Below the pieces are notes generated by a model. It made no database searches, had not been told where the DNA came from, and was given only the letters and a program-made list of their open reading frames with translations. The translations under genes were made by a program, and so were the position numbers. This document shows, piece after piece, positions 1 to 11,069 of a stretch of DNA of 64,000 nucleotides (position 1 is the stretch's first letter; every line of letters starts with the position of its first letter). This DNA is from Sparassis latifolia (Eukaryota > Basidiomycota > Agaricomycetes > Polyporales > Sparassidaceae). The stretch spans positions 496,001-560,000 of the forward strand of contig CM031556.1 of assembly GCA_018466975.1 (NCBI GenBank), in the 5' to 3' direction.

Positions 1-265
1 TGGAGAATATGCTTGGGCTGATTCTGAATTCCGTGCCGCTTCGACACCAGAGAAGGAGCACGAAGCGAGGAAGTACATAACCTACAGACCACAACTGCGC
101 AGTTGTTATGTCGCTATTCGGTATGCATTGTTTTTTGTTCTCCGTCCAGGTGACATACCGCTTATGGAAAAAGAGAACAAAAGCGGTGCAGCAAAGCCAC
201 AAAGAAATGAATTGAGCCCAGTGAACAAAGCAACGCCTCGCGTGGGCCGCACGCCGCTGGAGAAG

Positions 266-273
266 TATATATA
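266..273 (+). promoter_or_regulatory. TATA box of the Tudor-like gene
   Basis: A clean TATATATA run lies about 140 bases upstream of the ATG at 411. A pyrimidine-rich CTCTCAACT-type tract starts about 30 bases further on, as expected around a fungal transcription start. Nothing else is recognised in positions 1-265. Confidence 0.55.
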
Positions 274-410
274 ACTCCGTCTCTGAGCGTCTCTGGACCT
301 TTACTCTCAACTCTCAACTCTCATCTGGACTTGACTTGCTACGCCTCTCGCGCTCAAGCTTAACTCTCTGTGCCACCGAAGATTGACCCTCGAATTGATC
401 ATCGCACACC

Positions 411-1016
411 ATGGCATACTATGCTTATGACTCCCGGTACGGCTCAGGGTTCCCACGTCGACGTAAAAATGCGGGCTCTATCGTAGGAAGGTTCATCATT
501 GTGGATCAAGAACCCGAGGAACAAAGTGAAGAAGAAATGAACTGCAACGAGGACTTTGCGTCTGACGACGAACGCGTGGAGTCCGACGAAGAATCCGGTG
601 GGTCGCAGGAAGACGACGAGATGGAGGAAGAAGAGCTTGAGAAGGAAGAAGCCCAACCCAAAGAACCGGGCGAACCGTGTTCGTACAGTTTCAGGGTAAG
701 TATTCGAGTGGCCTCGATTGAGCATTGTGGTTCACCTATGTTTTGTTTCAGTCAAGGGATCGCGTCTGGGTGAAATATAAGGGAAGATGGTATTCAGGCA
801 CGGTCCTGCGAGAATCATCAATTTCTACCTCGGAAAAGGTGAGTACCTCTGTATGTTGGAGGATTATAATCTCTCACATCAAATTCGCAGACATATTATA
901 GGGTCGTCTTCCATTACAACGTGGAAATGGCGTTCTCTCCGCTGGACGGAAACATCAAGCCGGATACTCCTTACATCCTCAAGTTGTTGCAGGATGCTGG
1001 TGAGATATCGTCGTGA
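411..1016 (+). CDS. Small acidic protein with Tudor/SH3-like C-terminal module
   Basis: Three exons (411-695, 752-838, 891-1016) encode about 165 residues. Both introns are short with GTAAGT or GTGAGT donors and CAG acceptors, and all junctions keep frame. Residues about 35-90 are a run of Glu and Asp. After the first splice the chain continues SRDRVWVKYKGRWYSGTV and then FSPLDGNIKPDTPYILKLL, a strand pattern like a small Tudor/chromo-barrel module (RVWVxxxGxWxxGTV followed by an aromatic strand and a basic loop). Many polypore genomes carry small proteins of this layout; a chromatin or RNA role is only inferred. A TATA box and CT-rich leader lie upstream. The stop is taken at 1014-1016; an alternative splice at the GTGAGA at 1004 cannot be excluded. 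Confidence 0.6.
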
Positions 1017-1459
1017 GTGGCCCTCCCGCTCCATAAATATTTCCTGGTCGCCATCCTCCAAATTTCGTTCATATTCGCAATGATGAAGGAACAATGTCTG
1101 ATTTATAGTACGTTTCTACGGTTCAATGCATATGAATTGATCGAGTATTGTTCTGTCAGTGCTTTCGAGCCACAACGGACTAGTATGATACAGGCGCAGG
1201 CGTTAATTTTGATTGTTGTATTTGTTTCTATAATGCAGTCGCATTTTCCAAACAAACGTTCAAGGAGTTGTATGTGGCCAGGAAATGACACAGTGCGGGA
1301 ACTGCCGGGTATGGGATATCAGGTGACGTCACGACGGATATCCTGGGCGGGAGCTGCAGCGCCTGTCTATAACTCGAACGGTCTACGACTGTCTAGCACG
1401 CTACTTAGCACTGTTTTCTTGCCATCCGTCCTCTTAGACTCACCCGGCATCTTTGCATT
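1017..1459. other. Intergenic spacer
   Basis: Open frames here (for example 1017-1463 on +) lack splice-consistent extensions or recognisable motifs. It is taken as the 3' end of the Tudor-like gene and the promoter of the F-box gene. Confidence 0.4.
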
Positions 1460-2420
1460 ATGAGCCTCCTGCAAGACGTCCTCAGAACGCAAACACTAGA
1501 CTCACTAGATAAACAGCTCGGTGTTGCTGCAGATCACGTCCAGAACGGACGGACGACCCCGAACCAGGAGAGGGAGGACAGCGACGACGAGCTGGTGAAC
1601 GTCGTACGTTTCTTGTTTTTTTCTTCTTTGTGATTCCGTCTAACTAAGCCAAGGTGTCGCTCCCTGGAACACCAGCACGCTCGCGCCCGGCCTCTCGGCC
1701 ACCATCTCCCACTCGCGGAGCAGCCTCTCGACGCCCCCCGGGCCCTCTGCACATTTCATCAGCTAGAAACATGTCAGACCCGCTGAAAGCATTCCAAACC
1801 GAGCTTTCTCAGCGCATCTTCTCTCTCCTGAGCCTTAAGGATCTAGCGACCTGCTCGCGGGTATCGCGAAAATGGAATAAGAGTCAGACGCTAAACTATG
1901 GTGCGTGCAAGCGTCTTCTGCAAGTGACACGCTGGCTTAACGATGTCCGTCTAGTTTGGTTCCAGCACTATCGGAAAGACAACTTCCACGATGAGAGCTT
2001 GCCCCCGGGCAAGTGGACTAAGCGAGAGTCGAAACAGAATTGGGTGAGTGCCAATGCATCTGCGCCCGCTTTACCAAGATCCTTTAACCTCCTTGTCCCA
2101 TATCCCTCGTATTACAGCGTACCACGTACCTCCAGTCTATCGCGACTCGCACTCCACCCCTCGGCCCACTCAGACCAAGCTCTTACTCCGGCCGCTCCTC
2201 CCCCTCGCACTCGGGCTACCAGACTCCGCGTGAGATGCGCGAAGAACGATGGCGTCTCGAGGCGGAGGCGACCTTCAGCCCGTCAAAGGTCGAGATGCGC
2301 GAGATGTACAAGGAGCTAGGTGGGCGGAAGGCGCGCGGGAAGAATAAGGTGGGTGCGAGCGGTGGGATCAGAGACAAGGGAGGTTGGGCGGCCGCCGAGG
2401 AGGGTCAGAATGGGTATTGA
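1460..2420 (+). CDS. F-box protein
   Basis: Four exons (1460-1603, 1654-1900, 1955-2043, 2118-2420) give about 260 residues with consistent phases. The N-terminus is acidic and proline/serine-rich. An F-box follows at residues about 80-115 (ELSQRIFSLLSLKDLATCSR then VSRKWN), which in this family binds Skp1 and makes the protein a substrate receptor of an SCF ubiquitin ligase. Downstream of the F-box are VWFQHYRKDNFHDESLPPGK and a basic tail with KVEMREMYKELGGRK. That region resembles mitochondria-associated Mfb1-type fungal F-box proteins, but the assignment is from memory. Substrate unknown. CAND1, which exchanges SCF receptors, is encoded elsewhere in this window (18982-23508). Confidence 0.75.
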
Positions 2421-3251
2421 TTCTTGATTAATGATAACAAGTTATGGCGACGCGGGCGGGGAGGGGAGGGGGACCATATATTGTTTAAAAGATATGATGT
2501 TTGGAAAGATGAGCATCTATTGTAGTAGCATTACGTATGTGCGCTCTGCTGCAACGCTGACCGCCCAGTACATCTAGTGAGATCTAGTGAGACGATACGA
2601 TTGTATACGTTGAACAACAAGGATTCGTTAATGCAGACATAGATCGTCGCATCACCGACGTCGTTGCTTCTCCGTTCCTGATGAGATCTCAGCTTCCTTT
2701 CGATCGCCAGCGCCACTGCAGCTGGCATCCAGAGTGTCCCCGACATGGCGACCACACCCGATATTCGCATTTCGGTAGTTCTGCAGCTCCATTGTCAAGC
2801 TTTTGACCACCTGCATCACGATGATTAATGTCTGCCTATTCAACTCAAGAAAAATTAGGAATCGCAGAATCTGCAGGAAGCAAAATGATCCAGAATGATT
2901 GTTCGCATCCTCCAAGGCTCGACGATTGCGGCTTGTGCAGAGCCGCGAAGGCCCAGTCAAGGATCTGCATTTTGTCGCGGAAACCTTGGGTGGTTGCATT
3001 CTGTTCACTGCTTGCTCTTCCGCCTCTACTGCCTTCCATCGTGACCGACGGGATCGAATATTGGAGGAATATTTCTTGACAGTTTAGCAGCCTTGCTCGA
3101 AGGGCTTGAGTTCTTCGATCGTGAGCAGAACGGGATAGCTCGCAGTCTGATGTATGTATTACGCATGTTTGCGAATACTCCGTGGTTTTGTGCTGCCGCG
3201 AAGGTTGTGTACAGTCATTTTGTCAAAGCGGGTGGTATAAAAGGCGATAAA
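2421..3251. other. Intergenic region between convergent genes
   Basis: About 0.8 kb between the F-box stop and the end of the mitoribosomal gene on the opposite strand. Several short overlapping open frames exist on both strands, none with splice signals or domain-like sequence. No repeat seen. Confidence 0.4.
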
Positions 3252-3887
3252 CTATGGTAAGACAGCAGCTGCTCCAGTCTTAGGCCTATTCGGAAGGAAG
3301 AATGGATCTTGTGCGGAAGCCTTGGGTGCTTGTGGTTTGGGCACCGGAGGATCCAGAACAGGAAGACCGGCCGCAGCTCTCTGCTTTTTCCACCTCGACC
3401 AAATGGGACCGCCTGCCAAATCCAAGAGCTCTTGGAGAATTGTCGACGACCACTTCTTGTCCAGGTCGAGTGTCTGAGATCTTCCATCCGCTGTTGCAAT
3501 GGCGTAAGCCCGATATTTCAGCATTCAAACATAAGGACGAGGAGGTCATACCAAACTCAACGACCATCTCTGGTTTCCACGCATCTTCACGAGACTTCGC
3601 CATTTTGTTCACTTCGATGTCTACTGCGGCGTTATGATAGCGTATTCGAGGAAGATCCTCTTTCACAAAGTGTCTGCGCACCAATCATACATCCATGTCA
3701 CCGTCAGAATACGTTGCCATGTACGACGCGCAGCGACTCACCTGGCGCCGAAGTGGTCATTCCGAGCTGCCAGCGTCAGCCTGAGTGCCCTGATATTCAG
3801 AAGCTGAGGATGGGGTTCTTGCTTGAGATTGGCAAGAATTTTTGACAGTTTTGAGGGGCCCGGGATGAACTTTGGCTTGCGCGGCAT
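3252..3887 (-). CDS. Mitochondrial ribosomal protein, L51/S25/CI-B8 domain (Mrp49-like)
   Basis: Three exons on the minus strand (3887-3742, 3673-3552, 3490-3252) encode about 168 residues. Start chosen at MPRKPKFIPGPSKLSKIL. The middle reads LAARNDHFGARHFVKEDLPR then IRYHNAAVDIEVNK, the hallmark of the thioredoxin-like L51/S25/CI-B8 fold found in mitochondrial ribosomal proteins of the Mrp49 (mL61) and S25 type. A lysine/tryptophan-rich stretch (DKKWSSTILQELLDLAGG) and a proline-rich tail follow. It should act in the mitochondrial ribosome. Whether it is mL61 or another member of the fold cannot be settled without a search. It is divergent from YL1/Swc2, with starts about 170 bases apart. 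Confidence 0.75.
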
Positions 3888-4055
3888 GGTTTCAATTTGG
3901 CTCGCACTGAGGTCGGTGTCTGCAGCGCCCATAGGCGTTGTTTGTCTTTGTTGAATTCACAAGGCGTTGCCATATGCGGCTACTCCTGCTGCTGACTTCT
4001 CCCCTTCACGGCTTTCCCGAAGTTGAGTCAAGTGCGATACCACTGACGCGACGAG

Positions 4056-5667
4056 ATGGCAGAGGATTCATTAGTGATGCGACGGTCGAAGCGGAGCAAT
4101 GCGGGAAATAGGTGAGTCGATTCACACAACTGTAACTGAAATTGCTAAGACCTTGTAAGGATGGAAGCTGTTTTAGCTGATTTTCGCGCCGAAAGCAATG
4201 GTATGGACGTTGATGAAGATGTTGATTTCGTAGTCGAGAAAGGTAGGCTGCTACTCTTTCGCTGATGCATGTCGTGCCTACCCACTTACAATTGCAGACG
4301 AAGAAGATGCCTTCGAGTCGGATTTTGAGAGTACCGATGAAGAGGCGCAGAGTCTCGCGGACGATCTCGCGGAAAATGTTGTTAGAGAGGAGGAGAGGGC
4401 TGTTCGGAAGGTGCGTTATTTCTACTAGGACCGACGTTCGCTATTCAGCTTCTATTCAGGCGTCCCGCTCCAAGCTCGATAGAGTAACTGCTGCTGCTCA
4501 TGCAAAACAGAAGGATACATTCCATCCTCTCCTGGCTCAAGCGTCAACTTCGCGCACAGCGGTCTCAGCAGCGGAAAAGCTCAAGAGGCGTGTATCCCTG
4601 GGCGTAGCGATTGATGCTGAGACGGGGGAAGTTGTTAAAAGCGCGAAGCGGAAGAGCGGGAGAATTCATACTATGCTCAACACCTCTGCAACGGTCAGTC
4701 GCATGAGAGATGCTGAAGAGAAGAAGGTAGCCGGCTTTGGTATCGGTGTCGTAGAGTCTTCACTGACGGATATGATCAGTCGTTTATCCAGAAGAAAGTC
4801 AAAGCGAAAATTCGTGCTCCCACTCAAGACGAGCTCATTGCTCGAGCATTAGATATGGAAGAAGGAAACATCATTGAGCACCGTGATTATCTCTCCATCG
4901 AGGAGGAGAAGCGCAAACGTGCTCGGCTTGTCCGCACCGCTGTCCAGGGACCACTCCTCCGAGTTATCAGCAAGGTGGAAGAGGTGAAGGTAAAAGTCGA
5001 ACCTGTCCCGTATTCTGCCGCTCCATACCATTACACGTATTCTCCAACACCTTACTCTAGTACCGCCCAGTCTCCGTCAGCGCAGTCCTTACCATCTCCA
5101 TCCTACTTCCACCCTTCTGCTACTGTCTACCATCCACCCCAACCTGCATCTACCCAGTCATCATCTATTCCCGCAGCAGGCGTTTTACCTCTTCGGCCAT
5201 TTCAACATGGTTATGTCCCGCCGAACCCAACCGTGCAAGGAGTGGAGCCTGTCGAACGAACAGAGAAGGTTTCAAGGAACTATGTCGTCCATGAATTGGT
5301 CCAAACGGAGGATGAACCTAGACCATCATGGCTCAGCACGATGAAGGCCATGTTTGGTGATCATGTCAATTGGGATGAGCTGCGAGTCTATACAGCAAAA
5401 GGCCGGCCATTTGGTGATGTTCGCTTGCAAAAACGTCACAACTCTTGCACTGATAGCACCTCCATATTTCTAGCCCGCCCCACGCAGATATGTCCTATGT
5501 CAGGAAGAATTGCACGATACCTCGATCCACGAAGCAATGTGCCCTTTGCTGACGTTGCTGCGTATAGCACGCTCAGTAAAATCCTTGCTCATGAGTACGT
5601 GTGGTGTGATCACCTTGGCTGCTACATCCTGCATGAGGATGAGCAGTCTAAATTAAATGTACAGTAA
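4056..5667 (+). CDS. SWC2: YL1/Vps72 family, Swc2 subunit of the SWR1 H2A.Z-exchange complex
   Basis: Six exons (4056-4111, 4160-4242, 4298-4410, 4460-4726, 4780-5413, 5474-5667) give about 448 residues in a consistent frame. The N-terminus MAEDSLVMRRSKRSNAGNRM is the conserved YL1 start. A strongly acidic block (DEEDAFESDFESTDEEAQS) follows, the part that in this family chaperones H2A.Z-H2B. A basic segment around FIQKKVKAKIRAPTQDELI and an alanine/serine/proline-tyrosine linker come next. The last exons carry the YL1_C domain (RPTQICPMSGRIARYLDP, then AYSTLSKILAHEYVW). It should act in the nucleus in histone-variant exchange. Nothing looks broken. Confidence 0.9.
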
Positions 5668-5791
5668 GACAGTATAGTATCTTGTTTAGCAATCTGATAC
5701 CATCTGTTGATATACTATGCAAAATTGTCGGCAAAAGGTGCTACTCATTATACGAATGCATGTCCGGTGTCACAGATATCGAAGCGATCAC

Positions 5792-5907
5792 AGAATAGCG
5801 AAGACGGTGAAACGAGAATAGCGAAGACACAGTGAAGCGAGAATAGCGGAGACATAATGAAGCAAGAATAGCGAAGACATAGTGAAGCGAGAACAGCGAA
5901 GACATAG
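5792..5907. repeat. 25-bp minisatellite
   Basis: About five head-to-tail copies of a 25-base unit (AGAATAGCGAAGACATAGTG plus AAGCG); the first copy is two bases short and later ones carry single substitutions. It lies in the 3' spacer between YL1/Swc2 and the HMG-box gene, which converge here. Confidence 0.8.
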
Positions 5908-5976
5908 ATGCGATGAAACATGGGAAGACTGTAGTAAAGAAAAGCGAATGAAGCACAAACAAATTGTTCCCCGAAC

Positions 5977-7263
5977 TTAGTTGCCATCCATTGCGTCGCC
6001 CTCAGGGTCGTAGTTCACCATGCCTGAGTGGTCGTCACCGCCGTCAATGTGAGACTCTTCTACAAGTCCCTGACATTGCGCTCACCAGGGACAGCTTCCC
6101 CAAAATAAGTCGAGGCGAAGGTAAGAGAAAACGCGTCGGGTCCCATCTGAAAATCAGCCTACTCAAAGGCGTAAGTTTTGGATCGTAGAACAGAGACAGG
6201 CAACACATACATGGAGGTCATCGAGAGTTGTCATCGCCATATCCTCAGTGCACAGGAATCCAAAATCAGCCTGCCTGTTATATAAGGGGAGCTCGGGTTC
6301 GTGCCAGTCCGGAGTTGAAGGAAACTGAACGTCGCCGCTGTCCGGACCCCAAAGGTCCCATTCGTCGTTGCTGTCCGTAGACGAAGGAAGCCCGACGTCG
6401 CCGCTGTCCGGAGTCGAAGGCAGCCCGATATCCTCAGTCTCCGGAGTAGAAGGTGCAGACGAAAACGGCTCAGACATCTCACGTGAGACACCGAGAGACA
6501 CTCTCGAGCTCTGAACCTCCTTCCGTTCGACTGAACCCCGCAAAGGTCGAGGAGCGCACCTCGGAGATGGAGCGTACTCCGGATCTGAATCAATGTCGTC
6601 TCTCCTCAGCACCTTCTGGATCTTCCCCACACCTTGCGAGGGGTGGGACGCAAGCTTCTTAGCGCGCAGAGTCTTGTTCGCATTGGTCTTACGGCTGGCA
6701 TTGCGCTCCACTCGCTTGTCCTTTCGGGACCCAGGTTGGTACTTGTAACCTGGGTACTTCTGACGATGGGCCTCGCTTTCGAGTTTCGCGAGATCCTTGT
6801 AATACCTCCGCTCCTCCTCAGGGAGAGTAGACCAACGGGCGGCTGCGATTTGACTGATCGCGGTGTGTGTTCGTGGCGTCGCAGGATCCTCTTTGATTGC
6901 CTGCCAGTGATCAGACCGGAATAACAGGAAGCAATTAGGAGGTCGCGGGATGTGACCGTCTGCCTTCTTGCGACTGTGCGAGGAACGTTGAGACCCGCGA
7001 GAAGGCGTCGTGGGCGGCTGTGGGGGTCCGCGTGGCGAACTGGACGACTCGGGAGACGAGTGATCGACAGCACCACCATCTGAATGATGCTGAACTTCGT
7101 CTAAGTCCAACGTTTCAAACTCTGGATCCAATTCGAGCAAGTGAGTAAGATCGAGGTGTGGACCCACAATGGCAAATAGTGAGTAAATGGACGAACCGGG
7201 ATCGCGAGGCGGTTGCTTCGACAGACGACGCGACCGACGAGTACCGTGAAGCGGCTTGGACAT
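5977..7263 (-). CDS. HMG-box transcription factor (MATA_HMG type)
   Basis: Three exons on the minus strand (7263-6211, 6158-6086, 6023-5977) give about 390 residues. The HMG box is at residues about 105-175 (HIPRPPNCFLLFRSDHW, then ISQIAAARWSTLPEEERR and HRQKYPGYKYQP), of the fungal mating-type/sexual-development class. It is flanked by a serine/proline N-terminus, basic runs (RKDKRVERNASRK) and an acidic C-terminus with three SxPDSGDV-like repeats. The last two exons encode FGEAVPGMVNYDPEGDAMDG, reached only with introns at 6210-6159 and 6085-6024; the 3' boundary of the first of these could also be 12 bases downstream, at TTTTCAG. A DNA-binding regulator; no idiomorph partner or pheromone gene is nearby, so this need not be a mating locus. 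Confidence 0.8.
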
Positions 7264-7829
7264 TATAGCGGTAAGGAAAGGACGCTGAGGGGATGCCTGG
7301 GAAGGGGAGGACGGGGAACAGCCTGAGAAGGGGGGTTTGAGGGCGAGGAACGCTATCCCGGCGGCTCCAGCTCCTCAGGCTTTTCTACTGCTTGGATTTT
7401 AGGGTTCATTCTGCCGCTCTGTGGTCCATGATAATGGGAAGAAAGGACATTCCCTCATGCCCAAAACATGAGGTGCATATGTGGCACGGCTCCTACGTCT
7501 CGGATCTGGGTTTCAAATTTTAACGTGCGTCTCTCGAGTTTCGCGGAGGCATTTTTGACTGCTAATTCGCAACCGCTGGTCCACATCGCTCTTGTATACC
7601 GTTAAAAAATTATCTGGCTCGCTCTGAGGTCAGTCTCGTTCTAAGCAAGACGTACAGTCTAGTCAAATCCGGCATGCATATGCTCTTGTGAGGTCCTGCA
7701 TTTCAATGCAGCCGCCAGAATATTCCCCTTTCTTGGAAGGTTGCGGTGCTAATATTGCTTTCCAGCATCAAAGCACCCTCTGCTCCCGGCACCGTTTCCC
7801 AGTTTGGTTCCTTTATCCTCGGTTCTCAT
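7264..7829. other. Upstream region of the HMG-box gene
   Basis: About 0.57 kb between the HMG-box start and the decayed coding stretch. Contains A/T-rich patches (around 7600-7615) and no supported gene. Confidence 0.35.
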
Positions 7830-8344
7830 AGTATAGGCACCGGAACATGCCCTGTTCTGATACTCCTATCGAGGCATCAGACTGATGAGGACTGGCCGGA
7901 CCATCGTTGGGTCTGGGACTACCTTACGAGAGCATTGGATCCAGGGATCCCCCCCTTCTGCCTATCCTGGAATCCTGGACGCGACGCCCGAATCCCTTCT
8001 TGGAGAACAATTGCTCTCCTACATCCGACACGTTCCGATCGAACAGCCGCACATCACCGTTCTCCTTGTATTAACGAAAAATGTGGACTAGTCGACCCTT
8101 CTCGTCTCGATTTTCCTGCACTGGTTTTCCTCGGGAGATGCCCTGAAAGCAACACCCTTGGACATCTCATGTGACTGCCAGCCTCCTACTGCCCAACGCC
8201 CCCGCATTTTCTGAAGCCATCAAAACGGCCACAGCCTTGCACTCTACTTACAGAACCACAACTTCGTCTAACATCCAGATGATCCTCAAAGACAAGGCGG
8301 CAGGTGTGGATGCAATACGTATACGGCAACTACATAGCACATGA
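7830..8344 (+). pseudogene. Decayed coding stretch, family unknown
   Basis: Protein-like sequence hops between frames. One segment reads DEDWPDHRWVWDYLTRALDP. Another, after a seven-C run at about 7950, reads SAYPGILDATPESLLGEQLL through to LLVLTKNVD and an in-frame TAG. A third reads LLLPNAPAFSEAIKTATALH and ends ILKDKAAGVDAIRIRQLHST at a TGA (8342-8344). No intron set joins them cleanly, so it is called a pseudogene or unrecognised gene with errors. The end would be convergent with ROK1 and only about 30 bases away. I do not recognise the family. Chance antisense structure is possible. Confidence 0.25.
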
Positions 8345-8375
8345 CATGTGCATGATCTTACTCCGGAAAAGCCAT

Positions 8376-10634
8376 TCAGGCAGTGTGGCCTTCTCCATTG
8401 TCGCTGGCACCCTCCCCCGCCATCATCGTTTCCCTGGCCTTTTCTTTCCTGCGCTTCGATGCGGCAATCATATCCCTGAAAAAAGAATTGATCACCGATG
8501 CTGGCACCAGACAAGGAGACAAGTGGCTCACCTCTTCCTGAGAGCATCCTGTCGACCGACCCTGCTCGCCTGTGTGACAGCTTCCGCACGCCTGACCTTA
8601 CCCATCTCACGCCGTTTAATTTTGGAAGGTTTTGGCAACTTGAGGATCCATTCCGGGACAGGAGACCCTGACTGGAGAAGAACGTTCGCGATTCTAGCGG
8701 GAGTGGCGGAGTCGGCATCGATTAGAATGGGCGGCGAAGAGGGAAAGGATTTCTACGACTTACGTTTTCAGGAATGGCGCATCTTGATCCGTGAAATACG
8801 TCACTGCCTTTCCTCTCTACCAGCACGTCCCGTGCGACCTGGATGAAAATTAGTGAGCTTCAACTAATTGCACAACGGACGAACAAGATGACTGTGCCTG
8901 ACACCCTACGTCACTTACCGATCCTGTGCACATAGCTCTGCACGCTCTGCGGGAAATCATAGTTGATGACCTCCCTCACGCCCTTGAAGTCCATTCCGCG
9001 CGCCATGACTTCGGTACTGACCATTACCCAGCTCTCCCCGCGCCGCATCCGCGAGACGGCGTCTTCGCGCTCCTTCATGCTCATTCCCGCATGCAGACAG
9101 TCGACGTTTGGGACACCACTCAGGACGAGTTCCTCTGCGAGCGATGTCGCCCGTGGCTGCGACGATACGAAGATGAGCACAGGAGGGTTGTACGGCTGCG
9201 AGAGGTATTGCTGGAGAGTCGGCAGCTTGGACGAGTCATCTGCTACATACGTCAGTGATTGCGCGATGAGCGGAAGGGGGGTGTCTCTGGGACGCAAGGC
9301 CTATCAGCAACATAGCTCGTCTCACGGGCAATGCGAAAACTCACTTCAGCCCGACGACCACCCGTATTGGATCGCGCAGCATGCCCATCGCAATTTTTTC
9401 CACACCCGCCGGTAAGGTAGCGCTGAAAACAGCCTTTTGAATTTTAGGGTGTGTACATGCAGCGATAACCTCCTGAATTTGAGACAAGAACTCCGCGTCT
9501 AGCATACGATCGGCCTCATCCAAAATTACATGTCGGACACTGAGAACCATGAGATAGATTTGTAGTGAGCGGCGGAGTCGACTTACTTGTCCAGCTGGAT
9601 GTGATCCGCTCGAAGCGCCGCGACTAGACGCAGTGGCGTGCTAATAATGATATCTTGGAAGGGGCGATCTCCCATGAGCGACTGTGTATTGGTAATGCCT
9701 CATGCTGGCAGGCAGGCTTACCGACTCGGTCGCGTGCGCTCTTCTCGGCGAGGGTGCTTGCGGTCGCTTTACTGAAGAGTACGATCCGCCACTTGCGTCC
9801 CTGGGTGAGCCTGAGACACTCATTATGTATCTGATGCGCCAATTCGCGTGTCGGCGCGAGGATCAGAGCGCGTACCCCCATCCCTGCGTCGCTCTTCGCT
9901 CTAGACGCAGGAGCACCGAGGGATGAGACGACGGGCAATAAATATGACAATGTCTTTCCTGTGCCCGTCGGAGATATTGCAGCTAAATCCCGGGACTGCG
10001 GGACATGTGTCTGTTGAGCGAGGACAAAGCAGAGCAAAATCGGCGTACCTCCATGAGGATAGGAATTCCATAGGACTGAATACCTGTTGGCCGCTTGTAT
10101 CCGCTCTGCGCGAGGTTGGCAAGAAGGTGTGAAGACAGGTGGTGTCTGTCTTTCAACTCCTGGAAGGTGTCCACATGCTCCGGCACGTTCGAGCCTTTCG
10201 TCGTGACGCGGTGTCGGGGCATGGGGGCATCGTCCTCATCCTCCCCCTCGGCCGCGTCCTCATCCTCCCCTTCAGCCACGTCCTCATCCTCTACGCGCTG
10301 CCGTTTGGCAGATGCGCCCGCATCACCTGAACGGGTATTTTTATTGCTAGAGCCCGCCGCTTTCCGCTTCACGCTAGTACTGGCACTTGCACTTGCGCTC
10401 CCACCCTGCGCATACTTGAAAAAATCGAGCTCCGGTGGAATCTCCCCGTCGGCCGCGCCTGCCACGCCCTTGCCTTTCTCTTCCATATTTGCTGCCTTAT
10501 AATCGAACGACAGTCAGTATCACAAACCCAAGTACACGCAACGAGTTGCTCACGTTGAACAGCCGCATGTCGCTCTTAAACCTGTGCTTGTCGAACTTCG
10601 CTCCGCCGCGCGACAGCAACTGGAATGCTTCCAT
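8376..10634 (-). CDS. ROK1: DEAD-box RNA helicase ROK1/DDX52, with one-base frameshift
   Basis: Nine exons on the minus strand. The true N-terminus is a 27-residue first exon (10634-10554) starting MEAFQLLSRGGAKFDKHRFK, followed by exons ending at 10049, 9722, 9587, 9345, 8919, 8764, 8532 and the stop at 8376. Helicase motifs are in order: GYKRPTGIQ, SPTGTGKT (Walker A), PTRELAHQ, ISTPLRLV, LDEAD, FSATLPAG, STEVMARGMDFKGV, HRIGRTGRAGR. The tail (SKIKRREMGKVRR, MIAASKRRKEK) matches Rok1, a nuclear helicase of 18S rRNA maturation. Immediately after HRIGRTGRAGRE the frame breaks near 8814; allowing one extra base there restores GKAVTYFTDQDAPFLKT and about 589 residues. Either a sequence error or a recent mutation. 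Confidence 0.88.
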
Positions 10635-11069
10635 TTCTGATCGAACAGCACTGGGTAAGAAGATGGAACGTGGATGTTGTGTCCTGTTCTCGCCGTGGAT
10701 CGTGGTGGACTGTTCCTTAGACAGGCTTGGATTGTCCTCGGTCCATTACATAGGCGCCCATATGATCCAAAAGTGCTGGTCATGTGACTGAGTTTTTGCG
10801 ACAATTCACGCGCGCCGCGCATGTTCGAACTTCTGACTGGCTCAGACAATGAACAACCAAAAAGCACATAATGATACGGATAACACAGTCGATCACAGCG
10901 ATGCATCACCCTAATAAATAAGCAGTGTAGCCAAAGTGTAGCAACTAGTAATAGTCTAGCGCGGAAGCACAACACAGCAATCACCGGTCCAGGCAACCCC
11001 AAGAAGGCACACGACGCAAGGCGAAACACGACAGCCCGGAGAAAGCAGAGATAGCAGATGAACAACAAA
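10635..11069. other. Intergenic region upstream of ROK1
   Basis: About 0.43 kb. The minus-strand frame through here (10550-11143) has no domain-like sequence and overlaps the ROK1 first exon, so it is not counted as a gene. Confidence 0.4.

Noticed and set aside
8304..8846. Long plus-strand frame of 180 codons
   Set aside because: It is antisense to ROK1 exons 6-9, whose conserved C-terminal protein sequence is clear on the minus strand.
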